Below are positions 7,883 to 15,682 of a DNA stretch of 33,385 nt, one piece after another (the first letter of the stretch is position 1; the number at the start of each line of letters is the position of its first letter). Where the stretch lies: positions 1 to 33,385 of the forward strand of contig DASPKX010000026.1 in NCBI GenBank assembly GCA_035627835.1, given 5' to 3'. The notes below the pieces were generated by a model. That model saw only the letters and a list, made by a program, of their open reading frames with translations. It was not told where the DNA came from and searched no databases. The stretch is from DASPKX01 sp035627835. GTDB taxonomy: Bacteria; Verrucomicrobiota; Verrucomicrobiia; Limisphaerales; SXQI01. A program made the translations under genes and the position numbers.

Positions 7883-9970
7883 TTAATTTACGACTCGGGC
7901 CCGGAAAAACTGCTCACGCGTGAAGGGGCGTGGCACAACGATCTCTTCGCCTGAACGGGCATTAGCTTCGAGCACAGCCCAGGTTTGCAGATCCGGGCTT
8001 GCCTCCACCACCATCATACGCCCAGTTGGGCCATGCACTTCCAGCGTAATGCCGCCGGAGCTTGCAGATTTGATGGTGAGCAGTGGCGGCGTTTGCACGT
8101 TATAGGCCACCACGGTCCCATCCATTCTGCCTGCCAGGACAGTCTTCCCATCAGGCGAAGCGGCGACGGCGCTGATGAAGGAGGCTTCGTTGGTGATTGT
8201 GCTCAGCAGGCGGCCGGTGGGCGCATCCCAGAACTCCAGACGATTGATAATCCCGTAAACGACCGTTCGTGAATCCGGCAGAATGTCGAAACCGACTGCC
8301 GGTGCTACACGATCGCGCAAACCTAGCAGCTGTTTGCCCGAAGCTATTTCCCAAACGTTAACTTCTGGATTGTTCAAATCCGCTCCCACTGCGACCAACT
8401 TTTCATTGGCTGAAAAGACGAGGCGGAACGGAGTGTACGTGCGGTTTGACAACGTCGTTATGAGTTCTGCCGTCTGCGAGTTCCAAATCTTGACGCTCGA
8501 ATCGACGTAATCGGTCCTGCGAAAGTAGCCGCCGGAGGTCGCGATTAACTTCCCGGATGGAGACGTCGCCACCGCGCGCGCTCCTCCGCTGACATCACTC
8601 CGCAGCCTCCGAATCAGACTCCCATCAGCATAATTGCGAAGTTGAGCCACATCCTCCCCGTAACCTGTAACCGTAAACCATTCCGACGACAGATCGGTGG
8701 GGCTCCCCAGGTATGGCTCCACCGCAGGCAGAAATCGTTTAAACTCACGACTCTCCACATCAAACACCGCATTTCCAACAATAACCGTCCGCCCATTCTC
8801 GGTGAAGAGGAGCGGGCGATGGCCTCGCATAATTGAACTGTAGCCAAGCGTTTCGCCGGGCCCGGGCGTGCTCGCCGCGCGCAGTTGCTCGGGAACGAGG
8901 AGACGGCGCAGGGTGCGGCCTGTTTTCGCGTCGGCAATGTGTGCAAACCCACGGTTCTGTGTGGCAAAAAGCGAGCCGTCCGGGCTAAACGCCATCGCAT
9001 CAATGGTGTAGTAAGCGTCACTCAGGGGATGAACGACCCCATCAAGAAAGCGAACCATTTTTGCCCCTGCTACGAGGAACGACCCGTCCTGCGCAAAAGC
9101 GATGCCCTCGTCGTACCCTTCCTGCGGCACATTGAAGGTCTTCACCTCCGTGCCTGTGCGCGCATCCCAAACAGCGATGTTTCCAAGCTGCGTGTAAGCG
9201 GCCAGCAGGTTCGCATCGGAAGAAAACGCAATGCTGGTTAGCTCACCGGCTGGCGCTTCGAGCGAGTGCAGATGTTCCCTCGCGGCCACGTCATACACGA
9301 AAATACTTCGGTTGGGGTCTCCACTGCTGGACCATCCCGAGCTAACCGCCAGGCTCGCCCCATCTCGCGAGAACGCCGTGACGCCAACCTCCAGCGCCGG
9401 TGCAGGCCCTAGAACAACTTGGGTTCGTGACGCAAGCGAATAGAGCGTTACCATGCCGTTGGTCACAACGGCCGCCACTAGGCCGTTTGGCGACGGAACT
9501 GCTCGCGCGTGCAGGCCGACGTAAGTCGCTTCCGGCAGGTACGCTTCGCTGGCAAGATCCCAATAATGAACGCGCCCTTCGGATCCCAAGACCGCCAGTC
9601 GGTTTGAGGCTTGCTGGAACCCAACCACCGCATCAGCCCCGGGTTGCGTCACCGGAGGCACACGCCAAAGGCCGGCGGTCCGCACCGGACGAACTTCGAA
9701 CCCGCTCCGCGTTCGCGTGATCAGATGATTGCCCGAAAGCGTCTCCACCTTCCCTAACTCGTCGGAATGAAGCGTCTGCACGAACTGTTTGCTATCCAGA
9801 TCCCACACCTGCACGGCGCCATAAAGTCTTGGCCCGACAAAAAGAAGCTGGTCGTGGACGACATGCCCCGAAGCGCCGCCGCTGAAGCCAGGTCGTATCC
9901 ATGCAATCTCTCCGGCTGACAACTGCAAGCCCGCAAAGGAGACGAGAAGCGCGACGCGAAGGGATTTCAC
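7883..9970 (-). CDS. Secreted WD40-repeat protein with C-terminal Verrucomicrobia-type domain
   Basis: A protein of about 695 residues. The open frame continues upstream to 10189, but the chosen start is GTG 9970. It gives a proper signal peptide (MKSLRVALLVSFAGLQLSAG), whereas the upstream stretch is Arg/Lys-rich and does not look like protein. The body consists of degenerate WD40-like blades marked by phrases such as VQVWDLDSKQF, IAVWDARTG, VKIWNSQTAEL and VNVWEIASGK, each with a preceding 'FSPDG' or similar turn. This is enough for one or two beta propellers. The last 60 residues (MMVVEASPDLQTWAVLE up to FFRARVVN) form a small domain seen at the end of many exported Verrucomicrobia proteins. 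The likely role is a protein- or ligand-binding propeller in the envelope; there is no catalytic motif. It is convergent with the kinase gene, 73 bases away. Confidence 0.85.
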   Translation of the reverse strand: MKSLRVALLVSFAGLQLSAGEIAWIRPGFSGGASGHVVHDQLLFVGPRLYGAVQVWDLDSKQFVQTLHSDELGKVETLSGNHLITRTRSGFEVRPVRTAGLWRVPPVTQPGADAVVGFQQASNRLAVLGSEGRVHYWDLASEAYLPEATYVGLHARAVPSPNGLVAAVVTNGMVTLYSLASRTQVVLGPAPALEVGVTAFSRDGASLAVSSGWSSSGDPNRSIFVYDVAAREHLHSLEAPAGELTSIAFSSDANLLAAYTQLGNIAVWDARTGTEVKTFNVPQEGYDEGIAFAQDGSFLVAGAKMVRFLDGVVHPLSDAYYTIDAMAFSPDGSLFATQNRGFAHIADAKTGRTLRRLLVPEQLRAASTPGPGETLGYSSIMRGHRPLLFTENGRTVIVGNAVFDVESREFKRFLPAVEPYLGSPTDLSSEWFTVTGYGEDVAQLRNYADGSLIRRLRSDVSGGARAVATSPSGKLIATSGGYFRRTDYVDSSVKIWNSQTAELITTLSNRTYTPFRLVFSANEKLVAVGADLNNPEVNVWEIASGKQLLGLRDRVAPAVGFDILPDSRTVVYGIINRLEFWDAPTGRLLSTITNEASFISAVAASPDGKTVLAGRMDGTVVAYNVQTPPLLTIKSASSGGITLEVHGPTGRMMVVEASPDLQTWAVLEANARSGEEIVVPRPFTREQFFRARVVN

Positions 9971-10066
9971 AACGATGAATGTTGTCGAATGGGCCAACTT
10001 ATCTCCATCAGGGCAGACCTGACTTATGGCCACAATCCGGGCACGTGCGAAGCGCTTGGAAATGGA

Positions 10067-10096
10067 GAAAGCCGCCTGTGGTGGCAGGCGGCTTTC
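10067..10096 (-). terminator. Perfect 12-bp hairpin, likely terminator of the small ORF
   Basis: GAAAGCCGCCTG (10067-10078) pairs perfectly with CAGGCGGCTTTC (10085-10096) around a six-base loop. Read on the minus strand it begins 13 bases after the stop codon of the ORF at 10110-10277 and is followed by a T-containing tract. It also separates this ORF from the WD40 gene. The tract is not a pure T run, so factor-independent function is likely but not certain. The hairpin could also work on the plus strand. Confidence 0.65.
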
Positions 10097-10109
10097 ATAG
10101 TGTTGATGT

Positions 10110-10277
10110 TTACGAGAGGACCAAGCCGCCCTCGCCTTCAAATGTTTCCAAGGCATCTTGGGCGCACTTTTCCTCGAATGCTCGCTCACATTTCACTCTT
10201 GCAAAGTGATGTTGAAACCATGCTCCAAACATGGCCATGAGAGCGACCGACGCGGTAAGGCTCGTTTTCGCATTCAT
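10110..10277 (-). CDS. Small single-span membrane protein of unknown function
   Basis: A 55-residue product starting with ATG 10277. It has one hydrophobic segment near the N-terminus (SLTASVALMAMFGAWF), then a charged region with two cysteines (VKCERAFEEKCAQDALETF) and an acidic tail. The same frame is open upstream to 10493, with another ATG at 10352, but the earlier part is low-complexity and would run into the lipoprotein gene on the other strand. The strongest support is the perfect hairpin terminator beginning 13 bases past the stop. No family is recognised. It could be a small regulator or an anchor subunit. It lies upstream of, and on the same strand as, the WD40 gene. Confidence 0.45.
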   Translation of the reverse strand: MNAKTSLTASVALMAMFGAWFQHHFARVKCERAFEEKCAQDALETFEGEGGLVLS

Positions 10278-10464
10278 GGCCCAACCTACCCCGTCAGTCG
10301 GCCACTTTTCACCCTCATCCTGCCCCGAGAAGCTCGTGGGCGACTTCCCCATCTTTGCCGACTGCGATTCGTTTGAAGGCAGTGCCTCAGGCGAATTTAA
10401 GGTTCGAGCGTTTCCTCGCTGTTCTGATTGCCGAGTGGTTCGCCATTGAATAGCGTTTGAGCGC

Positions 10465-11253
10465 ATGACGCTGCGCGGCGCGCTGACCACCATCTTTTTA
10501 GCTCTGGCCCTTCTCGGGCTGCCGAGCTGCGCCCCCTACTCGGCCGATCCCCAGGACGAGGAGAAGGAAACTTACTACATGGCTGGCAAGAAGCACTTGC
10601 AAAACATGGATCATGAGGGCGCGCGCGAGATGTTCGAAAAGGCCGTTGAAGCCAACCCGCGTTCTTCAGCGGCGCATTTCCAGCTCGGTGTGCTGAACGA
10701 AAACCACTTTAGCAATTACGTCTCCGCTATTTATCATTACGAGAAGCACCTGAAGCTCCGCCCGCAATCAGACATGACTGAAATTGTGCGGCAACGGATA
10801 AAAACCTGCCAATTGGAACTGGCGAAAGCCGTCACACTGGGCGTGGCGAGCCGGGAGGTCACTCGCGAGCTGGATCGGCTGAACCAGGAGAACGCCAACT
10901 TGAAGAAGCAGGTGGAAACCTACCGCCTTCAGCTAGCGGCCAAACCACTGGTCATTACAAATTATGTGCAGGTGCCGCAAGTCCCCGCCCCTGACCTGGG
11001 AGCCATCGCCGAAAACCCGCGGCGAGAGCCGCCGCCTGTAAACACCCGCCCATCCACTTCACTGCAACGCGCAGGTTCACCGACAACCACGCAACGGCCC
11101 AGCAACCGCACCCACATCGTGGGACGTGGCGAAACATTCAGCTCTATCGCCCGCAAATACAATGTCAGCCCCGCCGCGCTGCAGGCCGCCAATCCGGGCG
11201 TTGATTCGCGCAAAATGAAAGTAGGCGCAACCCTCCGCATTCCGAGCAGGTAG
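10465..11253 (+). CDS. TPR and LysM domain lipoprotein
   Basis: A 262-residue lipoprotein. The signal ends in a lipobox, LPSC, with the modified cysteine at residue 22. Residues about 35-105 form two TPR-like helical pairs (GKKHLQNMDHEGAREMFEKA and AHFQLGVLNENH). A charged region that can form a coiled coil follows (about 130-160, TRELDRLNQENANLKKQ). Next is a Pro/Thr/Arg-rich linker and a C-terminal LysM domain (about 215-260, HIVGRGETFSSIARKYNVSP to LRIPS). LysM binds peptidoglycan, so the protein probably ties an outer- or inner-membrane lipid anchor to the cell wall and offers TPR surface for partners. It is the first gene of a plus-strand cluster with the unknown membrane protein at 11294 (40 bases on) and the ABC ATPase. 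Confidence 0.88.
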   Translation: MTLRGALTTIFLALALLGLPSCAPYSADPQDEEKETYYMAGKKHLQNMDHEGAREMFEKAVEANPRSSAAHFQLGVLNENHFSNYVSAIYHYEKHLKLRPQSDMTEIVRQRIKTCQLELAKAVTLGVASREVTRELDRLNQENANLKKQVETYRLQLAAKPLVITNYVQVPQVPAPDLGAIAENPRREPPPVNTRPSTSLQRAGSPTTTQRPSNRTHIVGRGETFSSIARKYNVSPAALQAANPGVDSRKMKVGATLRIPSR

Positions 11254-11293
11254 CCCGCTGGCGGCAGGGAATGTTTCGTGGTTTGCTAACGTC

Positions 11294-12109
11294 ATGAAGA
11301 AACACCTGCTCGTCGGAATGACCGGTGTCTTCTGGATCACCATGATGATCCTCCTCTGGCGGGCGGAGTATCGCGGGGAAGCAAGCCTGGGCAGCTCTGT
11401 TTCTCCGGAAGTGGTGTGGGAGAAGATTCTGACCGCGCCCGACGATTCCACCCTCTCGATAGCGGTCAAAGGCCGGAAGATCGGTTATTGCCGTTGGGTT
11501 CCAAACATAGCGGACCCCGAGAGCACCGGCAAAATCAGTTCCGAGAACACGCCCGAAGGGATGATTCAAAAGCCGACGGGCTACACGCTGCTTCTGGAGG
11601 GCTCTTATCTGTTTGAGGAAGATGGGGCGCGCCTCCGGTTCGAAGCCAATGCCGCCCTCCGCACCAATTACACATGGCGCACCCTGGACGTGAAAGCGAG
11701 TGTGAACCCGCAGCAATGGTCCATAAATGCCGATGCCGTCCGCCAGAAGGTCAGCATCAACTTTCAGGAGGGGGCAATGAGGCTTGGGCACACGTTCAAC
11801 TTCGCCCAATTGCAAAATCCAGCGGGCATCTTAGGCGCGCTCGGAATGCCCAGCATTCCCTTGCCAATGGCTTCGCTCAGCACCCTCACGAACAATCCGA
11901 ATATCTCCCTCGGCCTGGACTGGAAAGCTTACAACGACGTTCTAAAGATCGGCCCATCGCAACTGCGTGTTTACCGACTGAGGGCCAAGCTGCTCGAATC
12001 GTACGAAGTCTCCATCGTCACCACACGCGTTGGGGAAATCCTCAGGATGGAGTTGCCGAACGGGATCGTGCTCGTGAACGATCTGTTGATGACCTTCACC
12101 CCGAGCTAA
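11294..12109 (+). CDS. Membrane-anchored protein of unknown function
   Basis: A 271-residue protein with one N-terminal hydrophobic segment (LLVGMTGVFWITMMILLW), which fits a signal anchor or an uncleaved signal. The rest is predicted to lie outside the membrane and is rich in beta-type sequence: alternating hydrophobic and polar residues, and phrases such as GYTLLLEGSYLFEEDGARLRFEA. No family is recognised and there is no enzyme motif. The gene ends four bases before the ATG of the ABC ATPase, so the two are almost certainly cotranscribed and perhaps act together. By position it could be a substrate-side or lipid/lipoprotein-handling subunit, but nothing in the sequence proves it. Confidence 0.8.
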   Translation: MKKHLLVGMTGVFWITMMILLWRAEYRGEASLGSSVSPEVVWEKILTAPDDSTLSIAVKGRKIGYCRWVPNIADPESTGKISSENTPEGMIQKPTGYTLLLEGSYLFEEDGARLRFEANAALRTNYTWRTLDVKASVNPQQWSINADAVRQKVSINFQEGAMRLGHTFNFAQLQNPAGILGALGMPSIPLPMASLSTLTNNPNISLGLDWKAYNDVLKIGPSQLRVYRLRAKLLESYEVSIVTTRVGEILRMELPNGIVLVNDLLMTFTPS

Positions 12110-12113
12110 GCTG

Positions 12114-12860
12114 ATGATCGAACTTGTTGACCTTGTTAAGCGCTTTGGGGATCTCACCGCGGTCGATGGGATCACGTTGACCGTGCCTAAAGGGGAGTTC
12201 TTCGCTGTTCTCGGGCCAAACGCCGCCGGCAAAACCACCACCATCAAGATCCTCGCCGGATTGATAAAGCCGACCTCTGGAATCGCGCGGGTCGCTGGTT
12301 TCGATATCCAAACAGAGCCTTTGGAAGCCCGCAAACGGCTGGCCTACGTTCCCGATTTTCCATTCCTCTACGACAAGCTCACCCCTTGGGAGTTCCTCCA
12401 ATTGATGGGCCGTTTGTTCAGGATGGAAGAGAGCCATATTCGCACAGAGGCTGAAGCCTTGATTCCACGATTCAACCTCGAAGCATTCATGGCGAAGCCG
12501 ATCGAAGGTCTTTCCCATGGAACAAAGCAACGTGTGGCTATCGCCGCCGCCCTGTTGCACGACCCGGAAGTCTTCGTTATCGATGAGCCAATGGTTGGCT
12601 TGGACCCGCACCACGCGCGGGTGGTCAAGGACATCCTGAAGGAACGCAGCTCCCGGGGCATGACAGTTTTTCTCTCGACGCACCAACTCAGCGTTGCGGA
12701 GGAGATGGCGGATCGCATCGGCATCATTCACAAGGGGAAGTTTGTGGCCGTGGGCACCGCGGAGGAAATTCGCGGGCAAAGCGGCATTGGAGGCGCATTG
12801 GAGAAGACCTTCCTCGCGCTTACCGCCAGCGATAAAGCTGCGGATTCAAGCGCCAGGTGA
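12114..12860 (+). CDS. ABC transporter ATP-binding protein
   Basis: A 248-residue nucleotide-binding domain. Walker A is GPNAAGKT (34-41), Walker B VFVIDE (153-158), the D loop GLD follows, and the switch histidine is H190 in STHQ. The family resembles ABC-2-type exporters of the CcmA/NatA class. Two motifs depart from the consensus: the signature is LSHGTKQR (133-140) instead of LSGGQ, and the Q-loop glutamine is not evident (YVPDFPFLYDKLT, 79-91). No permease gene follows. The next annotated genes are a tiny ORF and a convergent pyrophosphatase, so the membrane subunit must be elsewhere or be the unknown protein upstream, which has only one span. The ATG at 12114 sits four bases after the previous stop. 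Confidence 0.93.
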   Translation: MIELVDLVKRFGDLTAVDGITLTVPKGEFFAVLGPNAAGKTTTIKILAGLIKPTSGIARVAGFDIQTEPLEARKRLAYVPDFPFLYDKLTPWEFLQLMGRLFRMEESHIRTEAEALIPRFNLEAFMAKPIEGLSHGTKQRVAIAAALLHDPEVFVIDEPMVGLDPHHARVVKDILKERSSRGMTVFLSTHQLSVAEEMADRIGIIHKGKFVAVGTAEEIRGQSGIGGALEKTFLALTASDKAADSSAR

Positions 12861-12974
12861 ACCCGCCCCTATCCCGCTATCGGGGAGCTTTGCCTAAACG
12901 GTAATGCTTTCTGTCCCCATCAATTAAGTGTGCGTTCAGGTTTAACACTGGCCCGGTTGCCTCATATTAACTGC

Positions 12975-13124
12975 GTGGCGGAACAGTCGCACAACGTCGA
13001 AGATCTTGAGCGAACTATCGCAGCCAACCGGGCGCGCTTGAAAAGTTCGCGCAAAGCCATAGCCCGGCTCGATGGGCGCCTTCGCGAAAGCAGCAACCAA
13101 TCGAAACGCGACGACAAACGGTAA
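12975..13124 (+). CDS. Possible tiny charged coiled-coil protein
   Basis: A 49-codon frame from GTG 12975 that ends two bases before the convergent pyrophosphatase. The sequence is strongly helical and charged (VEDLERTIAANRARLKSS, then AIARLDGRLRESSNQSKR), with a heptad-like spacing of hydrophobics. It has no cysteine, membrane segment or known family. The frame is open to 12930, where another GTG exists. No ribosome binding site is convincing. The amino acid make-up looks more like real protein than the usual noise frame, but the evidence is thin. Confidence 0.35.
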   Translation: MAEQSHNVEDLERTIAANRARLKSSRKAIARLDGRLRESSNQSKRDDKR

Positions 13125-13126
13125 CC

Positions 13127-14773
13127 TCACGAACCTTGCGCCAGAACGTGCGTGAGGTATGGCAGCAGCTGCTTCTTCCGCGAAACAACCCCTTCCAGCT
13201 CGTAGATCCCCGGCTCCAATTCGGGATAATCGACCCGGTTCAGGAATGATTCCGGCCCGCTGATCACCAGCAGCGAATTCTGCGTCACAATGTCCGTGAC
13301 GAGTAGCGCTGTGAAATAATATCCCTTGCGCTCCATTAGAGTTTGAACTGCTTCCAGCACGCTTTGCTTCCGCTTCCAGAACTGATCAAACCCAATCTCC
13401 TCGATCTGCGCCACCGCGAAGGTTTTTCCTGACTCGGTGTATTCCTTGGAATCCGCCGTGACGGCCTGGAACGCTGGTTTTGACACTAGCACCGACCCCG
13501 AAGCGAAGAGTTTCTCCGTAAACTCACGGGCGTTCACCTTCGCCATCACTTCAAGGATTGAGAGGATCTCCGCGTCGCGCTGGGTGGTGGTTGGAGACGT
13601 GAGATTCAGCGTGTCCGAGACCACACCCGCGAGGAGCAGGCCCGCGATGTTGTCGGGCAGGAAAACGCGATTGCGAATGAATTGCTCCGCCACAATCGTG
13701 CTGGTGCTTCCCACCGGCTCATTGCGGAACAGGATCGGCTGCTGAGTGGTCAGGCCGACCCGGTGATGGTCCACAACCTCTAGAATATCAACTTCATCGG
13801 CGCCGCTCACCGCTTGGGAAAGTTCGTTATGATCGACGAGGATCAATCGGCGCCGAACCTTCTTGATGAAGTCCGATTTCGAAAGAATCCCCACCACCCG
13901 CTTCTCCTGGTCCACCACCGGAAACGCCTGGAAATTCGACGCCGTCGCCACCGGGCGGGCTGCCACCAGCGACTCGTCTTCACGGAAGGTTAAAAATCGG
14001 TCGTGAACCATCCGGTCCACCACAATGGCGGCCCGCGTCAGCATGGCTGTTGTTGCGGAGTCATGCGGGGAGATCAGCAGGCTCACCTCATTCTTCCGGG
14101 CCATAGCCGCGACTTCGTCCGACACAGGCAACCCGCCCGTGACGATCACGACTTTAACTTTCTCCTGAATCGCGATTTCCTGGATGTCTGTGCGATCGCC
14201 CACGATCACCAGCACCCGCTCCTTCGGATAACGCCCCAGCCGCTTCGCGAAGGAATCGACGCTCATCGCGCCGATCATCAGGATCAACTCCTCTTCCTTG
14301 TCCGGTTCGAACTCCAGGATGACCTGCGCCGTCAATGTGCGCGCCAGGTTGCGCAAGCTCGCCACCACCTTGCGCGAATCGAAAATTCGGTTCGGCGCGG
14401 GGAAGAAGAACTTGCTCATCTTGAAAACGGAGACAAGCGCCAGGCAATGCTTGTTCTCGTCCAGGATCGGCAGCACACGAATGCCATGCTCATCCATCAT
14501 CGCCAACGCTTCCGCGACCGTGGTGCGCGGAGGGACGCTGATGATCTCCGGCTGCATCACATCCTTCACGCGAGGCGTGACGTCCGGGACGAATTTGGGC
14601 GCAGGCACCCCAAAAGTGCGGAGCACGAAATCAATCCGGTCATTGGTGTCTCCGCAGCGAGCCGCGACGGCTTCGGGGAGGTCTGTTCGCCGCTTGAATT
14701 CGGCGTATCCAATCGCGGAGCAGATTGCGTCCGTATCTGGATTCTTGTGCCCGATGACCAAAACCTCGCTCAT
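13127..14773 (-). CDS. ppaC: Family II (Mn-dependent) inorganic pyrophosphatase with CBS and DRTGG domains
   Basis: A protein of about 548 residues. The DHH-type N-terminal half opens with VIGHKNPDTD, with metal ligands H9, D13 and D15. It is interrupted by a regulatory insert: a CBS motif (about 65-120), a DRTGG region (about 130-245, including VGDRTDIQEIAI) and a second CBS motif (about 250-310). The catalytic domain then resumes with VVDHHRVG and GVVSDTLNL. The C-terminal DHHA2 domain ends with the substrate-binding SRKKQ. Such enzymes hydrolyse pyrophosphate to phosphate in the cytoplasm; in characterised members the CBS pair binds adenine nucleotides and tunes activity. The start is ATG 14773, preceded by AAGGAA at a four-base spacing; the frame runs to 14818 but without protein-like sequence. 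It is monocistronic and convergent with the ABC cluster. Confidence 0.95.
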   Translation of the reverse strand: MSEVLVIGHKNPDTDAICSAIGYAEFKRRTDLPEAVAARCGDTNDRIDFVLRTFGVPAPKFVPDVTPRVKDVMQPEIISVPPRTTVAEALAMMDEHGIRVLPILDENKHCLALVSVFKMSKFFFPAPNRIFDSRKVVASLRNLARTLTAQVILEFEPDKEEELILMIGAMSVDSFAKRLGRYPKERVLVIVGDRTDIQEIAIQEKVKVVIVTGGLPVSDEVAAMARKNEVSLLISPHDSATTAMLTRAAIVVDRMVHDRFLTFREDESLVAARPVATASNFQAFPVVDQEKRVVGILSKSDFIKKVRRRLILVDHNELSQAVSGADEVDILEVVDHHRVGLTTQQPILFRNEPVGSTSTIVAEQFIRNRVFLPDNIAGLLLAGVVSDTLNLTSPTTTQRDAEILSILEVMAKVNAREFTEKLFASGSVLVSKPAFQAVTADSKEYTESGKTFAVAQIEEIGFDQFWKRKQSVLEAVQTLMERKGYYFTALLVTDIVTQNSLLVISGPESFLNRVDYPELEPGIYELEGVVSRKKQLLPYLTHVLAQGS

Positions 14774-14777
14774 TACA

Positions 14778-14783
14778 TTCCTT
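14778..14783 (-). promoter_or_regulatory. Ribosome binding site of the pyrophosphatase gene
   Basis: On the minus strand AAGGAA lies four bases before ATG 14773. It decides the start over the longer open frame that reaches 14818. Confidence 0.6.
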
Positions 14784-14863
14784 GAGCCGCAGCTTAACGC
14801 AGCAATTTTGAACTGCAATCCCGACGGGTAAAAACTAAAGGGAATCGAAGAAACGAAGGGAGA

Positions 14864-14938
14864 TGGTGCGCGGTAGAGGGCTTGAACCTCTGACCCCTAC
14901 CGTGTCAAAGTAGTGCTCTACCACTGAGCTAACCGCGC
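14864..14938 (-). tRNA. tRNA-Val (anticodon GAC)
   Basis: On the minus strand the acceptor arm GCGCGGT pairs with ACCGCGC. The D arm is GCTC/GAGC. The anticodon stem CTACT/GGTAG holds loop TTGACAC, with anticodon GAC at plus positions 14904-14906. The T arm is AGAGG/CCTCT with loop TTCAAGC. The discriminator base is A, and CCA is encoded at plus 14864-14866. It lies between two protein genes and ends 60 bases from the methyltransferase start. Confidence 0.97.
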
Positions 14939-14997
14939 AATAGAGGAGATAAAGTGCTTAACATGCCGGGGCTTTGCAAGCGATAATTGCGCGGAAG

Positions 14998-15681
14998 ATG
15001 AATCAGGCCGAGGAAGCTTATCAAGGCGAACTTGGGCGCGCATACCATGAGGGCAAACGCGCTCTGCCTGTGAACGCCTTTCCATGGGTCGCCAAGATTC
15101 GCGCCGTGAAGTTCGCCCCTTTCATCAAGCCTGAAGACGTCGTCTTCGAATATGGCGTCGGCGCTGGGTGGAATCTTGCCGCCCTCCCCTGCAAGGCGCG
15201 CATTGGTTGCGACATCTCTGAGTTCCTCGCGCCCGCTGTGGAAATGCACGGCGTCGTTTTTCTCACCGACTCCCGCAAGCAGCCCTCCAGCAGTTGTGAT
15301 GTTGTCCTCTGCCATCACGCGCTGGAGCATGTTCCTGAACCGGCCGCAGCTTTGCAGGAGATGCGGCGCATCCTGAAACCGGGTGGCAAACTGCTCATGT
15401 ATGTGCCCTATGAAATCGAGCGGCGCTATATGGAATACGACCCGCATGAGCCGAACCGGCACCTCTATTCGTGGAACGTTCAGACGCTCGCCAGCCTTGT
15501 CCGCGCCGCCGGCTTTACCATCGACGTGGCGGACGTGCAGCGTTACGGCTACGACCGAGCGGCTGCGTCTTTTGCCGCGAAAATGAGGCTGGGCGAGCCT
15601 GGCTTTCGGGCCGCGCGGTGGGCAGCCCAGGCTATGAAGCCGTTGTGGGAGGTCCGCGTCTTCGGTCTCAGGGAAGTTTAG
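14998..15681 (+). CDS. Class I SAM-dependent methyltransferase
   Basis: A 227-residue soluble protein starting with ATG 14998 (a TTG at 14974 is a poorer alternative). The SAM-binding motif I is FEYGVGAGWNLAAL (about 51-64) and motif II is GCDISEF. The next core strand is DVVLCHHALEHVPEP and motif III is RRILKPGGKLLMYVP. This is the Methyltransf_11 fold. The substrate cannot be told: the acceptor region (YMEYDPHEPNRHLYSW) resembles small-molecule or glycan/lipid methyltransferases found in surface polysaccharide clusters, but that is inference. It is convergent with the GT-C/TPR gene, one base apart, so transcription of the two probably ends in an overlapping region. Confidence 0.9.
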   Translation: MNQAEEAYQGELGRAYHEGKRALPVNAFPWVAKIRAVKFAPFIKPEDVVFEYGVGAGWNLAALPCKARIGCDISEFLAPAVEMHGVVFLTDSRKQPSSSCDVVLCHHALEHVPEPAAALQEMRRILKPGGKLLMYVPYEIERRYMEYDPHEPNRHLYSWNVQTLASLVRAAGFTIDVADVQRYGYDRAAASFAAKMRLGEPGFRAARWAAQAMKPLWEVRVFGLREV

Positions 15682-15682
15682 G

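Noticed and set aside
9971..10189. Upstream extension of the WD40 gene to 768 residues
   Set aside because: The added stretch is basic and low in hydrophobic pattern, and it would bury a clear signal peptide that begins at GTG 9970. It also covers the perfect hairpin at 10067-10096 and part of the small ORF.
12871..12885. Short CCCG/CGGG hairpin after the ABC ATPase gene
   Set aside because: The stem has only four bases and no T run follows, so I do not call it a terminator.
14003..14785. Antisense open frame of 260 codons across the pyrophosphatase gene
   Set aside because: The Arg/His/Asp-rich composition and the clear pyrophosphatase motifs on the other strand show it is a shadow.
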